DNA of 64,000 bases from JADLHS01 sp039806955 (lineage in GTDB: Bacteria; Verrucomicrobiota; Verrucomicrobiia; Limisphaerales; JADLHS01). Every line of letters starts with the position of its first letter. Positions within the stretch are counted from its first letter, which is position 1. The notes under the pieces are model-generated. The model was not told where the DNA came from. It saw nothing but the letters and a program-made list of their open reading frames with translations, and did no database searches. Location: the NCBI GenBank assembly GCA_039806955.1, contig JBDHQI010000009.1, positions 76,014 to 140,013 on the forward strand, written 5' to 3'. Positions 9,027-17,210 of the stretch are shown here, one piece after another. Position numbers and translations under genes: made by a program.

Positions 9027-11810
9027 TTACTTTTCCAACCGGATGAACGCCAGTTCCACCTGAACATTGGACCGGGTGCCGGGATCAAGCCGTAACCGGG
9101 TGATGTGGTCGCGCCAGCGCTGGTTCTGACCAACAGGAATCCGGTACTCATGCCATCGGCCGTCACCGCGGACGGCAAAGCGTTCGCTGCTGCTTTCGGT
9201 TTCCGCCTGTCGTGCGGTGCTCCAGAAAATTTGGGCCAGGTCAGTGAAGGATCGGCCATCGGCGCGACGTAACCGCAGGCGCACGATCACGGTGCTGAAA
9301 TCGGCGGCTTTGGCCTGCGTTGCCGGACCGAAAAAAGCGGGATCGTTCCCCGTCGTCCGTGCGCGCAAACAACCATCCGAAACTTTTACATCAGTCAAGT
9401 GCATGGTGTTGTTCCAACCCTGATCGTCACGCGTGAATTCCCAGGCGGTTCGCGGCGGTTCGGGCGGAGGAGTGTTGTACGGGCCAAGACCGACATCGGC
9501 GGGCGTGAGGTCGGTGTGCGGTCCGGACGCCGTGGTAAAGACGCTGCGGATGGCGTCCAGATAGCCGAAACCAAATTCCGCCTGCGGTTCGATGTAAGAG
9601 CCTTCGCCCCATTCGTTCCAGGCCTCGATCAACACGGCGGGCGCGAGGCGGGGATTGGACGGCTGCAATTCGATGACGGCTTTGGCGTCACGCAGATGTT
9701 GCTGGAATAATCGTGGGGTGCGATCGAAGCGCACGAGATTGTTCTCCCCGTGCCACGGACGGCTATCCCAGCCACCACTGATCGGCAGTGGCGTCAACGG
9801 CACCGGGCTTTCGGCCAGCAGATGTTCCCATTGGCGGCGATAAGCTGTAACCAACTCGGCATACGGTGCGAATTTACCTTCACCGATCATGCCCAGATGC
9901 GGCCAGTTGTACGCGGTGACCGCGTCGTAACCTTCCTCCGCCGCGCGGCGCGCGCCGCCCACGTCACCCACGCAAGCGATCAGGTAAAGTCCTTTCAGCC
10001 CGGCGCGCTGACATTCCTCACGCATCGCAGTAAAAGCGCGTTTCACGCCGGCGCCGCCCAGATCGGCAGTCAAACGATCCGTGCTGAAAATGATGACGAC
10101 CGGTTTGCCATCGAAGGTCAAATGCTCCGGGCGGCGGAAATAATTTTCAATCCAGTATCGCGTGACCGCGAGGCAATCCTCCAGCGAAGAAGTCTGCGGC
10201 GGATTGTGATTGGCCCAGAGCAGACAGAACTTCAGGAGGTGCCGGTAGCGCGCCTTGAAGTAGCCATCGTGCAAAGCGTGTTCGAGAAAGCGCGCGCCTT
10301 GCGACCAATACCAGTCGTAGGCAAAAAACGTGATGCCGTGTTCAACCGCCCATTTGATGTGCCAATCGGCAATTTCCGGATCGCCCTCGCGATACCAGCC
10401 GAGCACGGGGCGGCGCTCGGGAAAACGCTGGATCGGCTGCCATTGGCTGGCCGTGTTCCAACCAGGAAAATAATAGACGCCCACTTCGATTGGGCCACGT
10501 ACGGGTTGAGGCTCAGGCACGTAACCGGTCATCGCCACGGACGGGCGCGGAGTGAAATTGACGTGGACTTGTCTGCGGGCGGCGGCAGCGTTCGGGGCGC
10601 TCAAGGTGAGCTGACAAACATTGCTGAGCGGGCGATCGGCCTCGACGCGCCAGGACCACACCATCTCGGCCCCAGGCGCGAGCGGGTGGTTGAGCGGGTG
10701 GTTGAGCGGGTGGAGATTTGCCGGTTCAAGCAATTTGAGGCCATCGGGAAGCTGGAGATCGGCACGGATTTCCGACGCCGATTCACCGCCGGTGTTGACC
10801 ACCGTCGCGCGCAACGTGGCGGGCCGGCCGACGCGCGGCAACGCTTCCTCCAGCGCGAAGGCAGTAAGTTCGAGTTGCGCCGGGCCTTGCGGCGCATCGG
10901 CGACTTTCAGCCAGCGCAATTGGGCGGTGGCGTTTGCCGCGTCGCTGGGACGCAAACCGATCGCGCTGACGTGCCCGCGCCAATTGGCGGCGGAAAGAAG
11001 ATCGAGATTGTAGGTGTGCTCACGTCCGTCAGCCTTGAGCGGAAACGAAAAGCTGTGCAGACCCGATTTGTAATCGCTGGCAAAAAACAGCGTGGCGCGT
11101 TCACCGCGATCCACCGCCAGGCGCAGCGATACGTAGAATTGATTGGTCGTGTCAATTTGCACCGGTGGACCGAGCAGCAGTCCGTTGGGCGGCACCTTGA
11201 ACTCGCCGTCTTTCCATGTCGGCGGAGTGGGTGAGTCCACCATCTCGAGCCACTGCCAACCCGCCGCGTCCTGGCGAAAATCAAAGTCCGCGGTGGCGCT
11301 TGGCGGCGCGGGGGTTAAATCAACCACACGGAGAGAAGTCAGTTCAAAGCGCGCGCCATCATAAACATCGAAGCGCAGCCGCACGATGCGTCCCTCCATC
11401 TGCCAGCACGGCAGCACGCGATAGGTGTGCGGAACGCCGTCGCCCCGGATGTTGAAGCGAATGGTTTTTTCCTGCGTGAATCCGCCGTAATGGCCGGTGG
11501 CGGTGTTGGCCCAAAACAGTTCCGCCGTGCCGTCGGAATCGGCCCGCAATTGGATTTCCACCACCTGAAAGGCGGACGCCGGGAAATTGAGCAGCGGCTG
11601 CAATTCCAGGATGGGATCATTGCCGATGGCGCGGCAATGGAGCGCACCGTTCGTAATCACGATGTCAGTCAAATCGGTATTGGGCCGCCAGCCTTGCAAA
11701 TCACCGGGCCGCTCGAAGTTCCATTCGACCACCGTCTTTGCCGCCAGCCCGGTGGGGGCGAACAGCGCCAACGCGAGGGCCGCGAACCAATGAATTCTGG
11801 TATGACTCAT
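9027..11810 (-). CDS. Exported GH99-like/WbsX-domain protein with multiple beta-sandwich modules
   Basis: 927 residues with a signal peptide (FAALALALFAPTGLAA). Two beta-sandwich carbohydrate-binding-like segments (about 22-165 and 170-305) are followed by an Ig/NEW3-like segment (about 310-425) containing the tandem LNHP repeat. The catalytic-type domain (about 443-765) has VYYFPGWN, ITFFAYDWYW and EAWNEWGEG, the pattern of the Glyco_tran_WbsX/GH99-like family. A C-terminal beta domain ends the protein (about 790-927). GH99 relatives are endo-acting mannosidases/mannanases; WbsX members were first named as glycosyltransferases, but export and neighbours favour a hydrolase here. It is the gene directly upstream of the GH10 xylanase. 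Confidence 0.8.
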   Translation of the reverse strand: MSHTRIHWFAALALALFAPTGLAAKTVVEWNFERPGDLQGWRPNTDLTDIVITNGALHCRAIGNDPILELQPLLNFPASAFQVVEIQLRADSDGTAELFWANTATGHYGGFTQEKTIRFNIRGDGVPHTYRVLPCWQMEGRIVRLRFDVYDGARFELTSLRVVDLTPAPPSATADFDFRQDAAGWQWLEMVDSPTPPTWKDGEFKVPPNGLLLGPPVQIDTTNQFYVSLRLAVDRGERATLFFASDYKSGLHSFSFPLKADGREHTYNLDLLSAANWRGHVSAIGLRPSDAANATAQLRWLKVADAPQGPAQLELTAFALEEALPRVGRPATLRATVVNTGGESASEIRADLQLPDGLKLLEPANLHPLNHPLNHPLAPGAEMVWSWRVEADRPLSNVCQLTLSAPNAAAARRQVHVNFTPRPSVAMTGYVPEPQPVRGPIEVGVYYFPGWNTASQWQPIQRFPERRPVLGWYREGDPEIADWHIKWAVEHGITFFAYDWYWSQGARFLEHALHDGYFKARYRHLLKFCLLWANHNPPQTSSLEDCLAVTRYWIENYFRRPEHLTFDGKPVVIIFSTDRLTADLGGAGVKRAFTAMREECQRAGLKGLYLIACVGDVGGARRAAEEGYDAVTAYNWPHLGMIGEGKFAPYAELVTAYRRQWEHLLAESPVPLTPLPISGGWDSRPWHGENNLVRFDRTPRLFQQHLRDAKAVIELQPSNPRLAPAVLIEAWNEWGEGSYIEPQAEFGFGYLDAIRSVFTTASGPHTDLTPADVGLGPYNTPPPEPPRTAWEFTRDDQGWNNTMHLTDVKVSDGCLRARTTGNDPAFFGPATQAKAADFSTVIVRLRLRRADGRSFTDLAQIFWSTARQAETESSSERFAVRGDGRWHEYRIPVGQNQRWRDHITRLRLDPGTRSNVQVELAFIRLEK
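10680..10713. repeat. 12-bp tandem repeat encoding LNHP units
   Basis: The 12-mer GAGCGGGTGGTT occurs twice in full (10680-10691, 10692-10703) with a third partial copy to 10713. On the minus strand it encodes Leu-Asn-His-Pro three times within the Ig-like segment of the GH99/WbsX-like protein. In-frame copies change only linker length, consistent with slippage. Confidence 0.85.
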
Positions 11811-11964
11811 CGGCGCAGTTTAGTCACAACTCCGGGCGATGCGGGAAATGATTTTTGCATCAGAAGCAAAAACGAGGCAATCGGGGCCGCCGCATTCCTC
11901 GCCACGAAACGAAAGCGGAGCGGCGCAACCGCCACGACCGCCATCAGGCGATTTGGGGAAGCGC

Positions 11965-14292
11965 TCACCTTTCCAAGCTCTGAAGCAATTGTCGGGCGGC
12001 GGCAAAATCCGGGCGCAGCTCCAGTGCGCGGGCGGCGGCGGTGCGAGCTTCCTCTTCGCGGCCCAATCGCGCGAGAACCGTGGCGCGAGCGTAAGGAATC
12101 TCGGCGGAATGTGGGCTTAATGTTTCCGCGCGCCAAAGCGCCGTGAGCGCGTCGGCCAGATGGTTTTGCGCGGCATCGGCGAGACCAAGATTATACCAGG
12201 CGCGCGCAAATTGTGGATTGAGTTTCACTGTAGCGGCCAGCGCTTCCCGCGCCGCTGCGAGTTGACCGTTCTCGTTCAAGGCCAGCGCCAGTTGATAACG
12301 GTATTCCGCATTGGTTGGTGCGAGGTGGCAGGCCGCTTCAAGGGCTTTAACTGCTTCCGTCGTTTGTTTGGCTGTGCTCAACGCCAGGCCCAATGCTTGT
12401 TGCAATGGCGCGGAATGAGGGTCCCAACTGACCGCGCGGCGGAAGCAATCCACGGCGGCGGCAACATTGCCGCGGTCCAGATGAAACACTCCGAACTGCA
12501 TCGCGCCAACCGGTTGATCCGTGTTGAAGTTCAATTGGGTCAGCAAATCACGTCCAGCCGGCAAGTTGGTGTCGAGCGTGCGGCGCAACGCCCAAGCGGC
12601 TTCCGTCCGCACCCAACGCACCGGATCGGCGAGGCGTTCACTCAATGCGTTGAAAGCTGCCTGATCCCCCGTGGCCACCAACGGCTCCAGACCGCGCACG
12701 CCCATCGCGCGCAACAGTTCGTTGGTGTGCGTGAGGGTGGTCAACAACGCTTGCTGAGCTTCCGGTTGATCGGGCCATGATTTCAACAGGTTCGCCGCGA
12801 CCGCCTGCCAAAACGCGTTGGTCTCCGCGCGCAGGGTTTTCACCAGTTCCGGCACGGCGGCGACCGCGCCCGCTCGCGCCTGCGCAATGGCGATGACTCG
12901 CGCGCGATTCGCTTGATTGGTACGTGGCCCGTACCACTTGGTAATTGCCGCCAACGCCCAATCCGCGCTCTGATTTGCGTGGCAACGATTGCAGGCGTTC
13001 GGAATGCCCAACTCCTGTGTCAGCCGCGGATCGGGAATGGTGAACCCGTGATCGTAGCGCGGATGCCGTTGCATGTAGGTTGTAACGGGCATGTGACACT
13101 GCACACACTCCGTGCCATTGCCCATGCGCGCGGCGGCCTGATGCTCTGCCGCCGGCGTGGCCGGGATGAAATGAAAACTATGTTTTTGCGGATCAATGGT
13201 GGGCGCGCCATTGGCCGGTGGATTGCCGTGACAACTTAAACACATTTGATTCCCCGGCCGACGCAACTGACTGGTGTGCGGATCGTGACAATCCAAACAG
13301 CGCACTCCCGCCGCGTACATGCGGCTGCCCAGAAACGCGGTGAACTCGTAATCCTCATCGCGCACCTGTCCATCGGGATAAAACACGTCCGTCTCATCTG
13401 GAATGGTCAGTTGATAATGATCGTAGAAATTATCGCCCGGTTGAAATTCGCCGGTCAATTCGCCGCGCCGGGAATGACACTGGGCACAGGCGAAAAACGC
13501 TTGCTCCCGCGTGTAGCGGTGAATGGTGGGGTCGCCGGTTTGTTGCGGGTGTTGGGCCTGCCAGGCATTGTGCTCGGCCATCGGTCCATGACAGGCTTCG
13601 CAACTGACACCGCGCTCGGCCATGGTCGTGCGATAACTATCGGTGACCGCATCGTAGTTGCGCCGCACCCGGGTATTATGACAAGCCGCGCACATGCTGT
13701 TCCAGTTCATGCCGCGCCCGGTCCAATGCCCCCATTCGCCGGGCTGACGGTCCTCATCGCCAAACACGTCAAACCACTCCTGCCGGTGCGGATCATAGGC
13801 CAGTTCCGAAGCCTGGTAGCGTCCGTTTGTAGTCGGGATCAAATACTGCCGCAACGGCGCCACGCCCAGCGCGCGTTCCGGGATGAAGGGGTGCAACCGG
13901 TTGTCCTGGCCAGGCGTGACGATTTGGAAAATTTGGTTGGTTGCGCGCAACTCCGAGGTTTGCCCGCCGTGTTGCAACTGGCGCGAGGGCACAAAGGCGG
14001 CGGCGTCCAGGTCAGCGGTGACCAATCGTTCCGCCTGGGCGTGATGTGATTTCTCCCATTGCGCATAAATTTCCGCGTGACAGGAACGGCACGATGCCGA
14101 CGTGCCATAACGGGCGTACAATTCCACATCCGAAAGACGATCAAGTGGCGTTGGATTTTTTCCTGAGCGGCGGTTTGTGGCAGTGGAGTTGGCAAGCCAG
14201 GTGATGGCAGCACCGAGCAGGAGCGCCACGCCCACGGCGACCAGGAGGATCGCTCGCGTGCCAGCCGGGGGCTTTGAGTTCTGCCTGTTCAC
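11965..14292 (-). CDS. Membrane-anchored octaheme c-type cytochrome with HEAT and TPR repeats
   Basis: 775 residues. An N-terminal hydrophobic segment (about 13-35) is a signal anchor or uncleaved signal, placing the rest in the periplasm. Eight CxxCH haem-binding motifs start at residues 68, 201, 231, 269, 332, 351, 396 and 434. Residues about 450-570 look like HEAT repeats (TEAAWALRR type) and about 590-775 like tetratricopeptide repeats. The spacing and DxxH-rich sequence resemble the multiheme cytochrome group that includes NrfA/HAO/c554-like proteins, but no specific redox activity can be assigned. It lies between the MFS transporter (45 bp upstream) and the GH99-like gene (154 bp downstream), an unusual place for an electron-transfer protein. 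Confidence 0.9.
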   Translation of the reverse strand: MNRQNSKPPAGTRAILLVAVGVALLLGAAITWLANSTATNRRSGKNPTPLDRLSDVELYARYGTSASCRSCHAEIYAQWEKSHHAQAERLVTADLDAAAFVPSRQLQHGGQTSELRATNQIFQIVTPGQDNRLHPFIPERALGVAPLRQYLIPTTNGRYQASELAYDPHRQEWFDVFGDEDRQPGEWGHWTGRGMNWNSMCAACHNTRVRRNYDAVTDSYRTTMAERGVSCEACHGPMAEHNAWQAQHPQQTGDPTIHRYTREQAFFACAQCHSRRGELTGEFQPGDNFYDHYQLTIPDETDVFYPDGQVRDEDYEFTAFLGSRMYAAGVRCLDCHDPHTSQLRRPGNQMCLSCHGNPPANGAPTIDPQKHSFHFIPATPAAEHQAAARMGNGTECVQCHMPVTTYMQRHPRYDHGFTIPDPRLTQELGIPNACNRCHANQSADWALAAITKWYGPRTNQANRARVIAIAQARAGAVAAVPELVKTLRAETNAFWQAVAANLLKSWPDQPEAQQALLTTLTHTNELLRAMGVRGLEPLVATGDQAAFNALSERLADPVRWVRTEAAWALRRTLDTNLPAGRDLLTQLNFNTDQPVGAMQFGVFHLDRGNVAAAVDCFRRAVSWDPHSAPLQQALGLALSTAKQTTEAVKALEAACHLAPTNAEYRYQLALALNENGQLAAAREALAATVKLNPQFARAWYNLGLADAAQNHLADALTALWRAETLSPHSAEIPYARATVLARLGREEEARTAAARALELRPDFAAARQLLQSLER

Positions 14293-14337
14293 GCTCGCCG
14301 AGGGTTTACGAATTATCCGGCGTTGAAACCATTCCGG

Positions 14338-15813
14338 TTATTCCTCCCGCCCCACTTCGTGAACCCGGATGTAAGGACGCAAGAACAAGAGGCCCAACGG
14401 ACAAAGCGTGGCCACCAACGCGAAGAACAACCACATGGTTGCGGAATGGCGCGCCCCCACCTCGGGACAATACTTGGCGAGCAGCGGGCCGGACGAAATC
14501 GTGGCGATGACTTTGCCCAGCAGCAACGGAATGTACGACAGCGCCGAATACGAAGCTTCCTGCCCCTTGGGCGCAATAGCCGCCGCGTATTCATAAACAC
14601 GCGGCGAGTAAAACGCTTCCCCCACGGAAAACACCGCAATGTAGAACGCAATCATGACGTAATACGGATGAATGCTTCCGGTCAGATTCAGGTACCAATG
14701 CCCAACCAGATGGCCCGCCCAGCCATCGGCGGCGGCCTGAAACCAGACCGTTGGCAGCGCCATCACAAAAACCGATCCAGCAGTGATGGCGCCGCCGATC
14801 ATCGTCATGCCGTAGGCCGGAAAGCGTTGCGTCAACGCGCCGATAAATGGCACGAGAAGGATCACCATCCAACTGTTGATGTTCCACAACGTGCCCACTT
14901 TCGCGCCTTCGCCCAGCTCGCGAATGCCGAACGTGGGAAACACGTAATACATCACCATCAGGATGGATTTCAGACAGGCAATCAGCGCCAGGAAACAGAG
15001 CAGCCGGTAAAAACTTCGCTGTTTGAACAGTCCCGCAAACAAATCCACCGTGTCCCGCGCGGCCTTGGCCACGGTCGCCAACAAGGCCGTGACCATGTTG
15101 CCCGACCGCGCCGCATGGGTCGGCGGATGAATTTGCACCCCCGTGTCCGTGACTTCCACGCCGGGACGCATCCACCACACGAGCGGCACCAAAGCCAGTT
15201 CAATGATCCAACTGACGGCGAACAACGCACGATACGTGGTGATGGTGGTGCCGAGCAGCGGAAGGGTGAAATGCCCGTGTTCACCAAGTGATTGGCGCAC
15301 GTAATCGAACAGCAGCCCCGTCACCAGAAAACCCACATTCATCGCCATGTACACCATCGAGAACGAAATCGAACGCTGCCGGGTCGTGGAATATTTACGC
15401 ACGGCCGCCACCAACACCGGCGTGCCCAACGCTTCACCGATGGCGAGTGGAAACAACCCGCCGATCAAGGCGATCCATTGGTTTGTCGTCAACACCATCA
15501 CCAGCCGCGCCACCAGACAAACCCAGACTCCGAGGAAAAAGGTTTTGCGCAACCCCAACGCATCGGTCAGCGAACCGACCAGCAACGTGACGCCCGTCAT
15601 CGTCAGCGACCACGCCAACACCAGCGCCAGCGCCTGCTCATCGGAAAAGCCGAATTCGGACGAAAGCCACAGCTTGATGGTCAGGTTGGTGACCGCATAA
15701 GCCGCCACGCTGAGGAACTTGATGACGAAGGTCAGCCACAACTCACGCGCCGCGCCGTTGAGCACGAGAAATTTCCCGATGAACCCCTCGGATGCCCGCG
15801 TTGCTTCAGCCAT
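14338..15813 (-). CDS. MFS/POT-like major facilitator transporter
   Basis: Inner-membrane transporter of 491 residues from the ATG at 15813; a TTG at 15828 would add five residues without better support. About 12 hydrophobic helices are apparent, with the cytoplasmic loop motif GSLTDALGLRKTFFLG between helices 2 and 3 typical of MFS proteins, and R/K-rich loops. The overall pattern recalls peptide/proton symporters or oligosaccharide permeases; the substrate is unknown. It starts the minus-strand run of the carbohydrate island, with the cytochrome gene 45 bp downstream, so uptake of degradation products is a reasonable inference. Confidence 0.82.
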   Translation of the reverse strand: MAEATRASEGFIGKFLVLNGAARELWLTFVIKFLSVAAYAVTNLTIKLWLSSEFGFSDEQALALVLAWSLTMTGVTLLVGSLTDALGLRKTFFLGVWVCLVARLVMVLTTNQWIALIGGLFPLAIGEALGTPVLVAAVRKYSTTRQRSISFSMVYMAMNVGFLVTGLLFDYVRQSLGEHGHFTLPLLGTTITTYRALFAVSWIIELALVPLVWWMRPGVEVTDTGVQIHPPTHAARSGNMVTALLATVAKAARDTVDLFAGLFKQRSFYRLLCFLALIACLKSILMVMYYVFPTFGIRELGEGAKVGTLWNINSWMVILLVPFIGALTQRFPAYGMTMIGGAITAGSVFVMALPTVWFQAAADGWAGHLVGHWYLNLTGSIHPYYVMIAFYIAVFSVGEAFYSPRVYEYAAAIAPKGQEASYSALSYIPLLLGKVIATISSGPLLAKYCPEVGARHSATMWLFFALVATLCPLGLLFLRPYIRVHEVGREE

Positions 15814-15948
15814 AAATGAGTCTGGCAATCATTTTTGAAGTCTGCATCAGAACGAATTTCAACCTTCAGGTAAAGTGCGAACCATCCGCAAACGGAAAAA
15901 GTTTTGAATTTCCCCACATCAACTGACACGCTGATTCGGATTGGCACG

Positions 15949-17121
15949 ATGAAAGTCAAATTCAGTTGGCGGCTCTTAACAACCCTGTTCGCACTGTCAG
16001 TGGCCCTGTCCGGATGCGCGACGAAAACCACTTCAGGAAATGGCAGCGCGGCGGACCGGTTCGCCCACGTTCTGCAAGTGTTGCAGCAACAATATGCACC
16101 CGATCCCCATCTCGCGCGCTTTGACATTACCGCCGCCGGCCAAGGCCCGGAATTGATTCTCACCGGTGAAACGGACAACGCCGCCGCCAAAGCCGCCACG
16201 TTGCAAGCCGCCCGCCAGACCGGCGCGACGGTGGTGGATCAAATCCGCATTTTACCAGCGGCGGAATTGGGCGTCACCAACTGGGGCATCGTCACTGTCA
16301 GCGTGACCAGCGGACGCGAGCAACCGGAAAACAAGGCGGAACTCGGCACCCAAATGTTGCTCGGGGAAATCGTCCGCGTGCTGAAACGCAACCGGCACTG
16401 GCTGCTGGTGCAAACGCATGACCGTTACCTTTCCTGGGTCGGCGCGGACATGATCCAACTTTGCCCGGAAACCGAGGCGCAAGCCTGGGAACGCGGTCCG
16501 TTGCTGATCTACACCCAGCTCGACGGCATCATCCGCGAAGCGCCGGAAGCAAACGCGCCGCCCATTGCGGACATCGTGCTGGGCAACCGGGTGCGTCAGG
16601 TGGGCACGACCGGCGACCAATTCAAAGTGGCCTTGCCCGACGGGCGGACGGGTTATCTGGCACAATCGGCTGTGATGGATTTTTCCACATGGAAAAAAAC
16701 ACGGCAACCCACGGCCGCGAATATCGAGCGCACGGCGCGACAATTCCTGGGCCGGCCTTACTTGTGGGGCGCCAGCACCCCGCGCGGCATGGATTGCTCC
16801 GGACTCACCAAGCTCACGTTCTTTTTGAACGGCATCGAATTGAGTCGTAACGCCAGCCAGCAAGCGCACCAGGGTACGGCGGTGCCGTTGGATGCCGAGC
16901 TCAGTCAGTTGCGCAAAGGCGATCTGCTCTTTTTCACCTTTGATCGCAACCACCCGTCGCCCGATCGCATCACGCATACGGGCATTTATCTGGGCAACAA
17001 ACTATTCATTCAAGCTTCCGGGCGGGTCCGCATCAGCAGCCTCGACCCGAACTCGCCCATTGCCGATCAGAGCCGCATCCGCGGTCTCGTCAAAGCCCGT
17101 CGCATTTTACCGGCGAACTAA
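15949..17121 (+). CDS. NlpC/P60 lipoprotein with SH3-type domains (peptidoglycan hydrolase)
   Basis: 390 residues from ATG 15949, chosen over the TTG at 15904 because it yields a proper lipoprotein signal with lipobox LSGC (C23). A BON-like segment (about 45-105) is followed by two bacterial SH3-like segments (about 110-170 and 185-245) and an NlpC/P60 catalytic domain. The domain has C283 in GMDCSGLTKL and H343 in ITHTGIYLG; the family uses a Cys/His pair to cut gamma-D-Glu-diaminopimelate or related bonds. It is probably attached to the outer or inner membrane facing the periplasm. It is a single transcription unit convergent with the next gene and divergent from the MFS gene. Confidence 0.9.
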   Translation: MKVKFSWRLLTTLFALSVALSGCATKTTSGNGSAADRFAHVLQVLQQQYAPDPHLARFDITAAGQGPELILTGETDNAAAKAATLQAARQTGATVVDQIRILPAAELGVTNWGIVTVSVTSGREQPENKAELGTQMLLGEIVRVLKRNRHWLLVQTHDRYLSWVGADMIQLCPETEAQAWERGPLLIYTQLDGIIREAPEANAPPIADIVLGNRVRQVGTTGDQFKVALPDGRTGYLAQSAVMDFSTWKKTRQPTAANIERTARQFLGRPYLWGASTPRGMDCSGLTKLTFFLNGIELSRNASQQAHQGTAVPLDAELSQLRKGDLLFFTFDRNHPSPDRITHTGIYLGNKLFIQASGRVRISSLDPNSPIADQSRIRGLVKARRILPAN

Positions 17122-17210
17122 TGGAGTTGCGAAAAACATCGCTGCACGTTCGCGAAAGACAATCGCGGCGATGCCTTTCCATGGCTGCGCTTGCTTGTGC
17201 GAACTGGAAC

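Noticed and set aside
9750..11234. Long plus-strand reading frame
   Set aside because: Opposite the GH99/WbsX-like gene, which has recognised motifs.
11852..11872. TTTTTGC...GCAAAAA stem downstream of the cytochrome gene
   Set aside because: Only seven pairs of mostly A/T; too weak to call a terminator.
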